Assembly: GCA_902835305.1 (NCBI GenBank)
Contig: CADFMD010000007.1
Span: 1 to 64,000, forward strand
Length of the DNA: 64,000 bases
From: Coriobacteriaceae bacterium
GTDB taxonomy: Bacteria; Actinomycetota; Coriobacteriia; Coriobacteriales; Coriobacteriaceae
Reading direction: 5' to 3'
Below the pieces are notes generated by a model. The model was not told where the DNA came from. It did not search any database and worked only from the letters and a program-made list of their open reading frames with translations. Positions 1 to 8,447 of the stretch are shown piece after piece (positions within the stretch are counted from its first letter, which is position 1; every line of letters begins with the position of its first letter). The position numbers and the translations under genes are program-made.

Positions 1-37
1 CGCATTCGGCGAGATACGTTTGCGAAAGTGGTTGGTT

Positions 38-181
38 TTAGATTAGCGCTAACAGCCTCGGCGGGTGCGCGAGGGCGTAGTAGTAGGTCGACCGCTTGAG
101 CTCGGCGCATGCGAGCAGGTGCCCGAGCGCGTGCCCCTCGGCGCGCAGGGCCGCGACCGCTTCGGCCTTCGCCCTGGTCAG
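38..181 (-). pseudogene. IS3-family orfB remnant, truncated
   Basis: Reading the minus strand from 181 gives about 42 codons that look like the start of an IS3/IS150-type OrfB (ending ELKRSTYYYALAHPPR). This is followed by five unrelated codons and a TAA at 40-38. The reading frame is -1 relative to OrfA and overlaps its end, as is normal for orfA/orfB pairs. The DDE catalytic domain is absent, so the element broke near position 55 and cannot encode an active transposase. The sequence from 1 to about 55 is the junction with unrelated DNA. Confidence 0.7.
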
Positions 182-669
182 AGCCCGTCCCTCTCGACCA
201 GGGCGCGTAATTTTTTTAGGTAGGCCACCTCGGCCTCGAGCCTACGGCACCGCTCCTCGAGCTCCTCCTCGCGGGTCCGCGGCCTCGCCTTGGAACCGCT
301 CGGCCGGCCCTTGGGCCTCGGGCGCAGGGCCTCCGCGCCGCCCCGGCGGTATAGCGCGCACCACTTCTTGAGCGGCGACATCGACATTATGCCGAACGCC
401 GCCATCGCCTCGGTCTTCGTCATGCCGCCGTCGACGACGGCGGAGGCGGCGGCGACCTTCTGCTCGTATGTGTACCTGCCCTGCTTTCCGTCCATGCGCA
501 GCAGCACCTCGCTCCCGAATGCGCGGTATATCTCCTGCCATCTTCTCACGGCTTCCGCGGGAAGCGAAAGGGCAATCGCGGCAGATTTATACCCGTGCCC
601 GAGCTCGAAGAGCCCTATGGCCGCCTTCCTGGCCTCGATATCATGCTTCACTCTCAAATCAACGCGCAT
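178..669 (-). CDS. IS3-family transposase OrfA (helix-turn-helix protein)
   Basis: The product is a 163-residue OrfA-type DNA-binding protein of an IS3/IS150-group element. It has two helix-turn-helix segments (about residues 1-55 and 60-115, the second with KKWCALYRRGGAEAL). A basic Pro/Arg linker (RPKGRPSGSKARP) and a heptad-like coiled coil (EELEERCRRLEAEV) follow, which in this family mediates dimerisation. I chose the start at 669 because GGGAGG at 683-678 lies eight bases upstream. An in-frame ATG at 717 is further out, beyond the hairpin. Its partner orfB is truncated, so the protein probably cannot transpose the element. It could still bind the ends or act in trans. Confidence 0.8.
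   Translation of the reverse strand: MRVDLRVKHDIEARKAAIGLFELGHGYKSAAIALSLPAEAVRRWQEIYRAFGSEVLLRMDGKQGRYTYEQKVAAASAVVDGGMTKTEAMAAFGIMSMSPLKKWCALYRRGGAEALRPRPKGRPSGSKARPRTREEELEERCRRLEAEVAYLKKLRALVERDGL
211..217 (-). promoter_or_regulatory. A7 slippery site for -1 programmed frameshifting
   Basis: Seven consecutive A residues on the minus strand lie in the zero-frame arrangement A AAA AAA near the end of orfA. A -1 slip here joins orfA to the orfB frame, the classical way IS3 elements make the OrfAB transposase. Because orfB is broken, any product would be a truncated fusion. Confidence 0.6.
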
Positions 670-676
670 AAAGAAA

Positions 677-710
677 GCCTCCCATTTCTCATGTCCAAGA
701 AATGGGAGGC
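677..710. promoter_or_regulatory. 13 bp perfect hairpin covering the orfA ribosome-binding site
   Basis: Arms 677-689 and 698-710 are perfectly complementary, with an 8-base loop. The GGGAGG Shine-Dalgarno of orfA lies in one arm. A transcript entering from outside would fold and hide the site, while one starting inside the stem would not. Such masking is known in other insertion sequences as protection from impinging transcription. The role here is inferred. Confidence 0.6.
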
Positions 711-758
711 AGTTCATGTGATACCGGCGGGCATTTTGCGTTTTGGGCGCGGCGGACG

Positions 759-1988
759 CTACACGCGCGTCGCATCCTTGGGGCTCATGGTCATGCTCTG
801 GAAGCGGTTCTCCATGTAGTCGTTATCGAAATACTTGCCGTAGAACTGCGCGACGGGAATATCCGGCTCTGTGCCGTTGACGCGCTGGTACCAGTAGTCG
901 AGCGACTGCAGCGTCATGACGCCGTCGACCAGCATAATGACGGTAAAGATGACGGTAGCCGAGTAGCGACTCTTCCACGGAATCATGTTGATGAGCTTGA
1001 GCAGCCTCGGCAACAGCAGCTTGATCCAGATAAGGCCACCCAGGCCCCACAGGCAGGCAAAGCCCGTGCAGGTGCGTCCGCCCGTAAGGACGGCGAGTGG
1101 GTCGGGCATGCCGAACAGCTTCATGTGCGAGTAGCTCCACGAGACCACGCCAAATGAGGTCTGCATAAACCAGCCCACGAACACCTCAAAGCTCGCGCCG
1201 AGCACAGCGCTTACCAGGAAAATGATGATGGGGTTCTTTTTATAGAAGCGGTTGAGCACCATGGTCATGAGTACGGCGCCAAAGCCATAGATGGGGCTGA
1301 AGGGACCAAACAGCATGCCGGCGCGGTTCTGGTAGACGCCCGGGTCGTCGACTGTCATATGCCAGATGTCCTCGGCGATCAGGCCGAGCACGCAGCAGAC
1401 GAAGAATACCCAGAACAGGTTGAAGTAGTTGAGCTTGATGTAGCCCTCGCCGGTTTCATCGCGGCCGAGCATGCCCTCCGCCGCGGCGTCACGGTCGAGC
1501 ATCTCCTGCAGGCGGCGCTGCAGTTCGCGCTCCTGGCGCAGCGTGGGGTCGACGGTTGCCGAAAGTGCAACGAGGATGCCGAGCTGGATCGCAGGACGCA
1601 GCAGGAAGGGCCCGATGCCCTGGAGCATCACGTCGACCAAAAGCTCGACGACGGTGAATGCAATAAGGATGTAGGACAGGCGGGCGGCGTTGCGGCGCTG
1701 GTTTTTGATAAGGTCCAGGCCAAAGATGATCAGGATGACGGCACTTGCCGCAGAGAGCATGATGCCGGCGACGATGAGTCCAACCGAGACCAGCATATTG
1801 TCGCCGAGCTTTTCGGCGGCGTTGCCGTTGATGAGCGCGGTGATGACCTGCCACATAAAGGCAGCGACCGACGGGAGTGTGCCCACGCCGGATAGGATGC
1901 ACAGGACGGCGTACACCTTAATGATGAGGGGAATCTTCTTGACCTCCGTGGCGCTGGGGACGCTGGGGTCGAGTTCGTTTCGATCCAT
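759..1988 (-). CDS. CmpB-like putative ABC-type permease (multi-pass membrane protein)
   Basis: This 409-residue protein has an N-terminal block of about four hydrophobic segments (residues 20-150). A charged stretch follows (about 150-185, with RQERELQRRLQEMLDRD), then a C-terminal membrane block. The C-terminal block carries the signature of the putative ABC-transporter type IV / CmpB family: NLFWVFFVCCVLG followed by GPFSPIYGFGAVL, and a later WSYSHM segment. The family is annotated as a transport permease but has no firmly established substrate. No ATPase gene lies beside it. It is transcribed away from purF, with a 286 bp gap between them. The family call is secure; the transport function is not. 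Confidence 0.75.
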   Translation of the reverse strand: MDRNELDPSVPSATEVKKIPLIIKVYAVLCILSGVGTLPSVAAFMWQVITALINGNAAEKLGDNMLVSVGLIVAGIMLSAASAVILIIFGLDLIKNQRRNAARLSYILIAFTVVELLVDVMLQGIGPFLLRPAIQLGILVALSATVDPTLRQERELQRRLQEMLDRDAAAEGMLGRDETGEGYIKLNYFNLFWVFFVCCVLGLIAEDIWHMTVDDPGVYQNRAGMLFGPFSPIYGFGAVLMTMVLNRFYKKNPIIIFLVSAVLGASFEVFVGWFMQTSFGVVSWSYSHMKLFGMPDPLAVLTGGRTCTGFACLWGLGGLIWIKLLLPRLLKLINMIPWKSRYSATVIFTVIMLVDGVMTLQSLDYWYQRVNGTEPDIPVAQFYGKYFDNDYMENRFQSMTMSPKDATRV

Positions 1989-2226
1989 ACAGAACCTTTC
2001 TCGCTTTGTCCTAGGCTACAAGGATACGCCGCCGACCTGCCAAAAGACAGGACGAACGTCCCAATTGCAACTTTGTAATCCCCAACGGCGGACGCGGCGG
2101 CCATCTGGGGGCGCGGGCACTTACGCTGGACAGACCGATAAAATGTTTGGCAACAAAACTGATTATTAGCTCGGTGGGCTTTTAAAAAGCGCTGCTCATG
2201 CGCTGAGGAGCACGTCGCGCCGTGCG

Positions 2227-2232
2227 TATAAT
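2227..2232 (+). promoter_or_regulatory. Candidate -10 box upstream of purF
   Basis: A perfect TATAAT lies 43 bases upstream of the purF start codon. No convincing -35 hexamer is seen 16-18 bases before it, so this is a tentative call. I see no purine riboswitch-like fold in the 1989-2274 gap. Confidence 0.3.
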
Positions 2233-2274
2233 AAGGCGGGTAACGCCAAAAAAACGAGGCTCTGAGGGGATACC

Positions 2275-3945
2275 ATGTCTCAAGAAACCATCCGCGCGGC
2301 CGAGCGTGCCGCGGGACAGGTGAACACCATGTCGACGTATGATCCGGACTCCGACCAGCTGCATGAGGAATGTGGCATTTTCGGCGTATGGGCGCCCGAT
2401 CGCGACGTGGCTCGACTGACGTACTTTGGCCTGCGTGCACTGCAGCACCGTGGCCAGGAATCGGCTGGAATCGCCGTGGGTGACGGCGGCACGGTTATGG
2501 TCCGCAAGGATCTGGGCCTGCTCGACCGCGTGTTCTCCAATGCCGACCTGTCGACGCTCTCCGGCCAGCTGGCCGTGGGTCATGTGCGCTACGGCACCGC
2601 CGGCGCCAAGAGCTGGGAAGCCTCTCAGCCGCACCTCTCTACCATCAACAGCGTCATTATCGCGCTTGCTCACAACGGCACCCTCGTCAACACCGACGAG
2701 CTGCGCCGCCAGCTGATCGAGCTGGGCGTGCCATTCCTCTCCAATTCGGATTCCGAGGTCGCGACCAAACTCATCGGCTACTTTACCCAGCGTACGGGCC
2801 ATCTGCGCGAGGGCATTCGCAAGACCATGGAGCTCGTGCGCGGCGGCTACGCCATGACGCTCATCAACGAGCAGGCGCTCTACGCATTCCGCGATCCACA
2901 CGGCATTCGCCCGCTCGTGCTGGGCAAGCTGGTGGACGAGGGTCTGGACCAGGCCGATGCCGCAGCCGTTTCGCAGCTGCCGTCGCAGGACGGCGCCGCG
3001 ACGGTCGACTCCGCCGTCCGTGTCACGCGCGCCGGCGGCTGGGTCGTTGCTTCCGAGACCTGCGCACTCGACATCGTGGGTGCCGAGTACGTCCGTGACG
3101 TCCGTCCCGGCGAGATCTTGCGCATCAGCGCCGAGGGCCTGGTATCCGAGCAGGGCGTGCCTGCAGCCGAAGAGCCCGCCAACTGCATCTTTGAGCAGGT
3201 CTACTTTGCCCGCCCCGACTCCATCATGAACGGCAAGAGCGTCTATGCCTGCCGTTACGACATGGGTCGTCAGCTGGCACATGAGGAGCCTGTCGAGGCC
3301 GACCTGGTCATCGGCGTGCCCGACTCCGGCCTGCCGCCTGCGGAGGGGTATTCGCACGAGAGCGGTATTCCCTTTGGCGAGGGCCTTATCAAGAACCGCT
3401 ACGTGGGCCGTACGTTTATCGAGCCTACGCAGGAGTTGCGCGCCATGGGCGTGCGTATGAAACTCAACCCGCTGCGCGACAACATCGAGGGCAAGCGCCT
3501 GGTCGTCATCGACGACTCCATCGTGCGCGGCACCACCATGGTGCAGCTCGTCAAGATGCTGCGCAACGCCGGCGCCAAGGAGATTCATATCCGCATCAAC
3601 TCGCCCGAGGTCATCTGGCCGTGCTTCTACGGTATCGATACCGACGTGCAGTCGCAGCTTATCAGCGCCAACAAGACGGTCGACGAGATTTGCGAGTATA
3701 TCGGCGCCGATTCGCTGGCCTTCCTTTCGGTCGAGGGCCTGCTTAAGGTCATGCCCAAGGGCGGTTACTGCGATGCGTGCTTTACCGGCCGCTACCCCGT
3801 GGCGATTCCCGAGAGCTTTGGCCGCGACAAGTTTATGGAGGGCTTTAAGCCCCGCAACCTGGACAAGCCGCTGCACTTTGACGACGACGCCGTGATCGAG
3901 AAATACGACGACCGCAGCTGGGAAGAGGAGCACGGCGAGGCATAA
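2275..3945 (+). CDS. purF: Amidophosphoribosyltransferase
   Basis: PurF makes 5-phosphoribosylamine from PRPP and glutamine, the first committed step of purine synthesis. The 556-residue product has an N-terminal propeptide and then the catalytic cysteine C33 in CGIFGV, followed by the glutaminase domain (RALQHRGQESAG, HNGTLVN). The PRPP-binding loop is VVIDDSIVRGTT. Cysteines in CIFEQVYFARPDS, WPCFYGID and YCDACFTGRYP match the iron-sulfur ligands of the Bacillus-type oxygen-sensitive enzyme. About 30 extra residues lie between VLGKL and VASETCALDIVGA. ATG 2275 has GAGGGG upstream; ATG 2329 would also retain C33. It heads a purF-purM-purN cluster. Confidence 0.97.
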   Translation: MSQETIRAAERAAGQVNTMSTYDPDSDQLHEECGIFGVWAPDRDVARLTYFGLRALQHRGQESAGIAVGDGGTVMVRKDLGLLDRVFSNADLSTLSGQLAVGHVRYGTAGAKSWEASQPHLSTINSVIIALAHNGTLVNTDELRRQLIELGVPFLSNSDSEVATKLIGYFTQRTGHLREGIRKTMELVRGGYAMTLINEQALYAFRDPHGIRPLVLGKLVDEGLDQADAAAVSQLPSQDGAATVDSAVRVTRAGGWVVASETCALDIVGAEYVRDVRPGEILRISAEGLVSEQGVPAAEEPANCIFEQVYFARPDSIMNGKSVYACRYDMGRQLAHEEPVEADLVIGVPDSGLPPAEGYSHESGIPFGEGLIKNRYVGRTFIEPTQELRAMGVRMKLNPLRDNIEGKRLVVIDDSIVRGTTMVQLVKMLRNAGAKEIHIRINSPEVIWPCFYGIDTDVQSQLISANKTVDEICEYIGADSLAFLSVEGLLKVMPKGGYCDACFTGRYPVAIPESFGRDKFMEGFKPRNLDKPLHFDDDAVIEKYDDRSWEEEHGEA

Positions 3946-3984
3946 AACCTGCCATATGGGGACAGGTTTATTTTGGTAGGTTTT
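3944..3984. repeat. REP-like palindrome beginning in the purF stop codon
   Basis: Imperfect 11 bp arms (AAAACCTGCCA / TGGTAGGTTTT) flank GGGGACAGGTTTATT. The same element occurs at 15439-15473 and, inverted, at 15601-15641. It overlaps the TAA of purF. The GGGGACAG core resembles REP elements associated with RAYT-type Y1 transposases; that assignment is an inference. Confidence 0.6.
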
Positions 3985-4102
3985 ACCTGCTGTTTTGTTG
4001 ATATGACGGAGCGTGCTGTTATGGCGCGCGCCGAAATGAACGCAACTATGAGCACCGTTTGGCGCACGCGCGGCGCCACGGTAGTGGGAGAGGAAGGCTC
4101 AG

Positions 4103-5206
4103 ATGAGCGACAGCAAGCATGTGACGTACGAGGACGCCGGCGTCGATACCGCCGAGGGCGGCCGCGCCGTCGACGCGATTAAGCAGATGGTCAAGGATAC
4201 CAACCGCCCCGAGGTTATCGGCGGTATCGGCGGCTTCGGTGGCCTGTTCTCGGCCGCCGCGCTTAAGGATATGGAAGACCCGATCCTGATCAGCGGTACC
4301 GACGGCGTGGGCACCAAGCTCGTGCTCGCCCAGATCATGGACCGTCACGAGACGGTGGGCCAGGACCTGGTCGCTATGTGCGTCAACGATATTCTGGCTT
4401 CGGGCGCCGAGCCGCTGTTCTTCCTGGACTACGTTGCCATCGGTCACATCGAGGCCGAGCACATGGCAAAGATCATCAAGGGTGTGGCCGACGGCTGCAA
4501 GCTCGCGGGCTGCGCGCTCGTGGGCGGCGAGATGGCCGAGCACCCGGGCGTCATGGCTCCTGCCGACTACGACCTTGCCGGATTTACCGTGGGCGTCGTC
4601 GACCGTCCCAAGATGCTCGACCCCGCAAACGTCCGCCCGGGCGATGTGATCCTGGGCCTGCCTTCCACCGGCGTGCACTCCAACGGCTACTCGCTCGTGC
4701 GTAAGGTCATTGGCGTCGACGGCGTTAAGCCGGGCACGCCCGAGGCCGTCGCTAAGGCCGAGGAGCTGAGCCGTCCGCTCGAGGAGCTCGGCGGTGCATC
4801 GCTGGCAGACGCTCTGTTGGCCCCCACGCGCATCTACGTCAAGCCGATCCTGGAGCTGCTGCGCGGCGGCGCCAACGTGCACGCCATCGCCCACATCACT
4901 GGCGGCGGTATTACCGAGAACCTCAACCGTGCGCTCGCCGATGACGTCGACGCCGTGGTCACCCGCAACGGTGCCGAGATGGGTTGGGACGTTCCGCCCG
5001 TCATCACCTACGTGTCGCGCCAGGCCGAGCTTGCGCCTAACGAGGCATGCAAGACCTTCAACATGGGCGTTGGCCTGTGCCTGATCGTCGCCCCCGAGGA
5101 CGAGGCTGCCGTGACCGAGGCCCTGGTCGCGCTGGGCGAGAAACCGTTCCGCGTGGGCGAGTGCGTCGAGGGTTCCGGTAAGGTCGTGTACTCCGATGAG
5201 CGCTAA
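4103..5206 (+). CDS. purM: Phosphoribosylformylglycinamidine cyclo-ligase (AIR synthetase)
   Basis: PurM closes formylglycinamidine ribotide to aminoimidazole ribotide using ATP. The 367-residue protein carries the family landmarks: DAGVDTAEGGRAVDAIK at the N-terminus, GTDGVGTKL for nucleotide/substrate binding, GGEMAEHPGVM, and STGVHSNGYSLVRKV. The C-terminal half has HITGGGITENL and FNMGVGLCLIV. Length is slightly above the usual 340-350. The start has GAGGAAGG upstream. Its last 11 bases overlap purN, so the two are probably translationally coupled. Confidence 0.97.
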   Translation: MSDSKHVTYEDAGVDTAEGGRAVDAIKQMVKDTNRPEVIGGIGGFGGLFSAAALKDMEDPILISGTDGVGTKLVLAQIMDRHETVGQDLVAMCVNDILASGAEPLFFLDYVAIGHIEAEHMAKIIKGVADGCKLAGCALVGGEMAEHPGVMAPADYDLAGFTVGVVDRPKMLDPANVRPGDVILGLPSTGVHSNGYSLVRKVIGVDGVKPGTPEAVAKAEELSRPLEELGGASLADALLAPTRIYVKPILELLRGGANVHAIAHITGGGITENLNRALADDVDAVVTRNGAEMGWDVPPVITYVSRQAELAPNEACKTFNMGVGLCLIVAPEDEAAVTEALVALGEKPFRVGECVEGSGKVVYSDER

Positions 5207-5897
5207 CGAGCAGATGGCTGCTGCCGAGGGCCTGGGCTTTGTGCCCTACACCCGTCCGACCGGCACCGATACGGCCGAGCCGCTTAAGATTGGCGTGCTT
5301 ATCAGCGGCTCGGGTACCAACCTGCAGGCGCTGATCGACCTAATCGCCGCCGGCAAGCTCAACGCCTCGATTGAGCTCGTGGTGTCGAGCCGTCCTTCGG
5401 CCAAGGGCCTACAGCGCGCCGAGCGTGCGGGCATCCAGACGCTCACGCTGTCCAAGGATGTCTATGCCGACCCCATCGCGGCTGACGAGATCATCGCGCA
5501 TGAGCTGCTCGAACGTGGCTGCGAGTACGTGGTGATGGCCGGCTATATGCGCATGGTGCACACGCCGCTGCTGGCGGCGTTCCCCAATCGCGTGGTCAAC
5601 CTGCATCCGGCGCTGCTGCCGAGCTTTACCGGTGCCCATGCGATTGACGATGCGTTTGCGCGTGGCGTCAAGGTGACCGGCGTGACCGTGCACTTTGCCA
5701 ACGAGATTTACGACAACGGCCCCATCATCGCCCAGCGTGCGCTGGCTGTCGAGGAAGGCTGGGACGTCGACACGCTCGAGGAGCATATCCACGCGATTGA
5801 GCACGTGCTGTATCCCGAGGTCGTGCAGATGCTCGCCGACGGCCGCGTCCACGTGCTGGAGAGCGGCAAGGTCGCAATTGATGCGCCCCGCGGCTAG
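5196..5897 (+). CDS. purN: Phosphoribosylglycinamide formyltransferase
   Basis: PurN transfers a formyl group from 10-formyltetrahydrofolate to glycinamide ribotide. Of 233 residues, the first 28 or so are an extension before the Rossmann start IGVLISGSGTNLQALID. The catalytic region is NLHPALLPSFTGAHAIDDAF, with the VHFANEIYDNGPIIAQ segment that contains the catalytic aspartate. It overlaps purM by 11 bases in another frame and is the last gene of the purine cluster. It depends on folate cofactors, whose synthesis genes are partly encoded at 26558-28285. Confidence 0.96.
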   Translation: MSANEQMAAAEGLGFVPYTRPTGTDTAEPLKIGVLISGSGTNLQALIDLIAAGKLNASIELVVSSRPSAKGLQRAERAGIQTLTLSKDVYADPIAADEIIAHELLERGCEYVVMAGYMRMVHTPLLAAFPNRVVNLHPALLPSFTGAHAIDDAFARGVKVTGVTVHFANEIYDNGPIIAQRALAVEEGWDVDTLEEHIHAIEHVLYPEVVQMLADGRVHVLESGKVAIDAPRG

Positions 5898-5977
5898 CGG
5901 CGCACAGTACAATTTAGTTGAGTGGTCAGGGTGGTCATTGGCGCCAAGGCGCGCGTGGCCACCTTTTGTTTTGGGTG

Positions 5978-6002
5978 GTCATCGGGGACGTTCCTGAATG
6001 AC
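5978..6002. repeat. Short REP-like element (GGGGACGTTCCT core)
   Basis: GTCAT / ATGAC arms flank CGGGGACGTTCCTGA. The core GGGGACGTTC recurs at about 6510 and 62285. It lies 20 bases before the start codon of the PTS gene. Confidence 0.45.
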
Positions 6003-6022
6003 TAGGTGAGAGAGGTGAGCGC

Positions 6023-6487
6023 ATGGCGGATAACGAAGCGCTGTTTACGCCTGAGCTGGTGTTTTTTGATTGGGAGTGTGCGACGCCGGGTGAGGTGTTT
6101 GCGCAACTCGAGAGTGAGCTTGCTCCGCGCGGCTACATTGCCGACGGTTGGCTCGACGCCGTTCGCACGCGCGAGGATGCCTATCCCACGGGTCTTGCCA
6201 TGCCGGCGGCAAACATTGCCATTCCGCATACCGATCCGGGGTTTGTGGCCAAGCCCTATATCGCGGTGGTGAAGCCCGCCGCGCCCGTGACATTTAACGC
6301 TATGGCTGGCATGGGCGCTCCGGTGCCGGCGCAGATCGTCATCAATCTGGGCATCGCCGAGCCGGGCGGTCAGGTCGAGGCCCTGCAGGCGCTCATGAAC
6401 ATCTTTATGGACGCCGATGCCGCAGCCGACGTGCTCGGCCAGACCACGCCGCAGGGCATGGTCGACGCCATCCGCCGCCACTTCTAA
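6023..6487 (+). CDS. PTS sugar transporter subunit IIA (fructose/mannitol-galactitol type)
   Basis: This single-domain 154-residue EIIA protein relays phosphate from HPr to a IIB component. The phosphorylatable histidine is H69 in ANIAIPHTD, the signature of the PtsN/FruA/GatA EIIA fold. The downstream KPAAPVTFNAM segment also fits GatA-like IIA proteins. It stands alone: no IIB, IIC, regulator or sugar-catabolic gene is nearby. It may therefore serve a distant permease or act as a regulatory IIA. GAGAGG lies upstream of ATG 6023. Confidence 0.88.
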   Translation: MADNEALFTPELVFFDWECATPGEVFAQLESELAPRGYIADGWLDAVRTREDAYPTGLAMPAANIAIPHTDPGFVAKPYIAVVKPAAPVTFNAMAGMGAPVPAQIVINLGIAEPGGQVEALQALMNIFMDADAAADVLGQTTPQGMVDAIRRHF

Positions 6488-6499
6488 GGTGGGGCTAAG

Positions 6500-6617
6500 C
6501 CGGCACCTAGGGACGTTCCTTATGTGCCGGCACTTGGGGACTGTCCCTAACTGCCGGCTGCCAGAGCTGTCCCCTTTGCACCAAAATGGTGCAGATTAAC
6601 CTGTCCCCAATGCACCA
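6500..6617. repeat. Cluster of REP-like palindromes
   Basis: Three adjoining units fill most of the gap before the foldase gene. The first has GCCGGCAC / GTGCCGGC arms around a GGGACGTTCC core. The second is a GGGGACTGTCCC / CTGTCCCC stretch. The third has TGGTGCA (6587-6593) and TGCACCA (6611-6617) arms around TTAACCTGTCCCC. The shared GGGGAC motif links them to the elements at 8581 and 62375. Confidence 0.5.
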
Positions 6618-6684
6618 AGCGTGCCGCGGGGGCTGCGTTGTGACACAATGGCGTTTGTTCGATTCGTTATGCGAAAGGCCAACT

Positions 6685-7905
6685 ATGGCAAATAAGAAAA
6701 AGAACTCCGCACCCGAGCCGACGCCCGAGCAGCAGGCTCGCGCCGCCTCCAGCTCTCGCAAGAAGCAGCGCAAGACCCGCGTGTCCAAGACTGTCAAGAT
6801 CGTTCTGGTGGTCATCGGCGTGCTGGCAATGCTACTTTCCGTCTCGGCCATGGCGTGCTCCGGCCTGATGTCGCAGGCCGAGGACACCTCGGGCTACAAG
6901 CTTACCGGCGGTGTAGCTGCCACTATCAACGGCACCAACCTCACCGAGGACACCGTGACCAAGCAGATCATGAGCATGCGCACGTCCTACGGCTACACCA
7001 AGGACAAGGACTGGGCACAGTATCTGGTCGACAACGACCTCACGCCCAAGAAGTACCGCAAGCAACTCATCGACTCCTACACGCAGCAGATTCTGCTTCA
7101 ACAGGCACAGAAGGAGAACGGCGTGACGGTGTCGGACGAGGAGGTCGAGAAGGCTTGGAAGGACGCGTGCAAGAGCGCGGGCGGTGCCAAGGCCTTTAAG
7201 AAGACCCTTAAGACCTACGGCTACACCGAGGACACCTACAAGGACTCGCTCAAGGAGAGCCTGGCGCAGCAAAAGCTTAAGGATGCTGTGGCGCCCACCA
7301 GCAAGCCCAAGGACAGCGAGATTGTCGATTACATCAACGAGAACCTGTCCAACTACAACGATGCCCGTCGCTCGTCGAACATCCTGATCAAGGTTGATTC
7401 CGACGCTTCCGACGAGGACAAGGCTGCCGCCAAGGCCAAGGCGCAGGAGTGCCTGGACAAGATCAACTCCGGTGAGCTGAGCTTTGAGGACGCCGTTGAA
7501 CAGTACTCCGAGGACACCGGATCCAAGGAGAAGAAGGGCGATGTGGGCTGGGATAAGCTCACCACCTTTGTCGACAGCTACCAGACGGCGCTCGAGGGGC
7601 TCAACAAGGGCGACGTGAGCGAAGTCATCGAGTCGACCTATGGCTACCACATCATCAAGTGCACCGACTACTTCCATGTCGATAATCAGGTTGACGACAT
7701 CAACCAGGTGCCCAAGGCCATCAAAAAGTACGTCTCCAACGTGGTGAAGACGCAGACGGCAAGCACCGCGTACAGCGAGTGGCTGGAGCAGTACAAGAAG
7801 GATGCCGACATCACCGTCAACCCCATGCCCAAAGACGTGCCATACAACGTCAGTCTGAAGGGCGTCACCAAGAGTTCGACCGACGATTCGTCGACGACTG
7901 AGTAA
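6685..7905 (+). CDS. Membrane-anchored parvulin-type peptidyl-prolyl isomerase (PrsA/SurA-like foldase)
   Basis: The 406-residue product has a basic cytoplasmic N-terminus (SSSRKKQRKTRVSKTVK), one transmembrane segment at about 38-58, a SurA_N-like chaperone region (about 70-220), and a rotamase domain (about 225-335). The rotamase contains SSNILIKVDSD, LSFEDAVEQYSED and the closing ESTYGYHIIKC. A Ser/Thr-rich tail ends the protein. The role is folding of secreted proteins outside the membrane. A cysteine at the end of the hydrophobic stretch (SAMAC) does not fit a normal lipobox, so I favour a signal anchor. ATG 6685 was chosen over an in-frame ATG at 6586 because the earlier one lies in repeat DNA. 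Confidence 0.9.
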   Translation: MANKKKNSAPEPTPEQQARAASSSRKKQRKTRVSKTVKIVLVVIGVLAMLLSVSAMACSGLMSQAEDTSGYKLTGGVAATINGTNLTEDTVTKQIMSMRTSYGYTKDKDWAQYLVDNDLTPKKYRKQLIDSYTQQILLQQAQKENGVTVSDEEVEKAWKDACKSAGGAKAFKKTLKTYGYTEDTYKDSLKESLAQQKLKDAVAPTSKPKDSEIVDYINENLSNYNDARRSSNILIKVDSDASDEDKAAAKAKAQECLDKINSGELSFEDAVEQYSEDTGSKEKKGDVGWDKLTTFVDSYQTALEGLNKGDVSEVIESTYGYHIIKCTDYFHVDNQVDDINQVPKAIKKYVSNVVKTQTASTAYSEWLEQYKKDADITVNPMPKDVPYNVSLKGVTKSSTDDSSTTE

Positions 7906-7959
7906 TCATGGGGCGGTGCTCGCGCGAGTGCCGCCCGCGCTATTAGAGAGGATTTGCAG

Positions 7960-8403
7960 ATGACCAACGAAGAGCTGCAGAAAGAAATGATCGCGGCCAT
8001 GAAGGCCAAGGACAAGGTTCGCCTGTCCATCATTCGCCAGGTTAAGGCCGAGGTGAAGAATATCGAGGTCAACGAGCGCCGCGATGTGACCGAGGAAGAC
8101 GTCAACAGCATGATCAAGCGTCTGATCAAGCAGACGAGCGAGACGCTGGAGATGTCCATCAAGGCCGGCACCGACCAGGAGCGTACCGACAACCTGACCG
8201 AGCAGGTCAAGATTCTGGAGAGCCTGCTGCCCGCGCAGGTTTCGGGCAAGGAGCTCGAGGCTCTGATCGAGCAGGTCATCGCCGAGCTGGGCGCCACGTC
8301 CAAGAAGCAGATGGGCCAGGTCATGGGGGCGCTCGGCAAAGCCACCGGCGGCAACTTCGACAAGCCTGCCGCGGCCAAGATCGTCGGAGCAAAGCTCGCG
8401 TAA
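7960..8403 (+). CDS. GatB/YqeY domain-containing protein
   Basis: This 147-residue YqeY-family protein resembles the C-terminal tRNA-binding tail domain of GatB. It has the charged N-terminal helix (MTNEELQKEMIAAMKAKDK) and the closing block LGATSKKQMGQVMGALG. The family may act on tRNA or tRNA-charging complexes, but the function of stand-alone members is not settled. ATG 7960 has AGAGAGG eight bases upstream. It probably shares a transcript with the foldase gene 54 bases upstream, and a hairpin follows at 8407. Confidence 0.9.
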   Translation: MTNEELQKEMIAAMKAKDKVRLSIIRQVKAEVKNIEVNERRDVTEEDVNSMIKRLIKQTSETLEMSIKAGTDQERTDNLTEQVKILESLLPAQVSGKELEALIEQVIAELGATSKKQMGQVMGALGKATGGNFDKPAAAKIVGAKLA

Positions 8404-8406
8404 TTT

Positions 8407-8434
8407 GTTATGCGGTTTTACCAAACCGCATAAC
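8407..8434 (+). terminator. Terminator-like hairpin after yqeY
   Basis: Perfect 12 bp arms (GTTATGCGGTTT / AAACCGCATAAC) with a 4-base loop start three bases after the stop codon. There is no U-run, so efficiency is uncertain. Confidence 0.5.
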
Positions 8435-8447
8435 GGCTCGACGCTGC

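Noticed and set aside
6685..7905. PrsA-type lipoprotein assignment for the foldase
   Set aside because: The candidate cysteine in SAMAC lacks the leucine/valine expected three residues before it, so lipidation is not supported.
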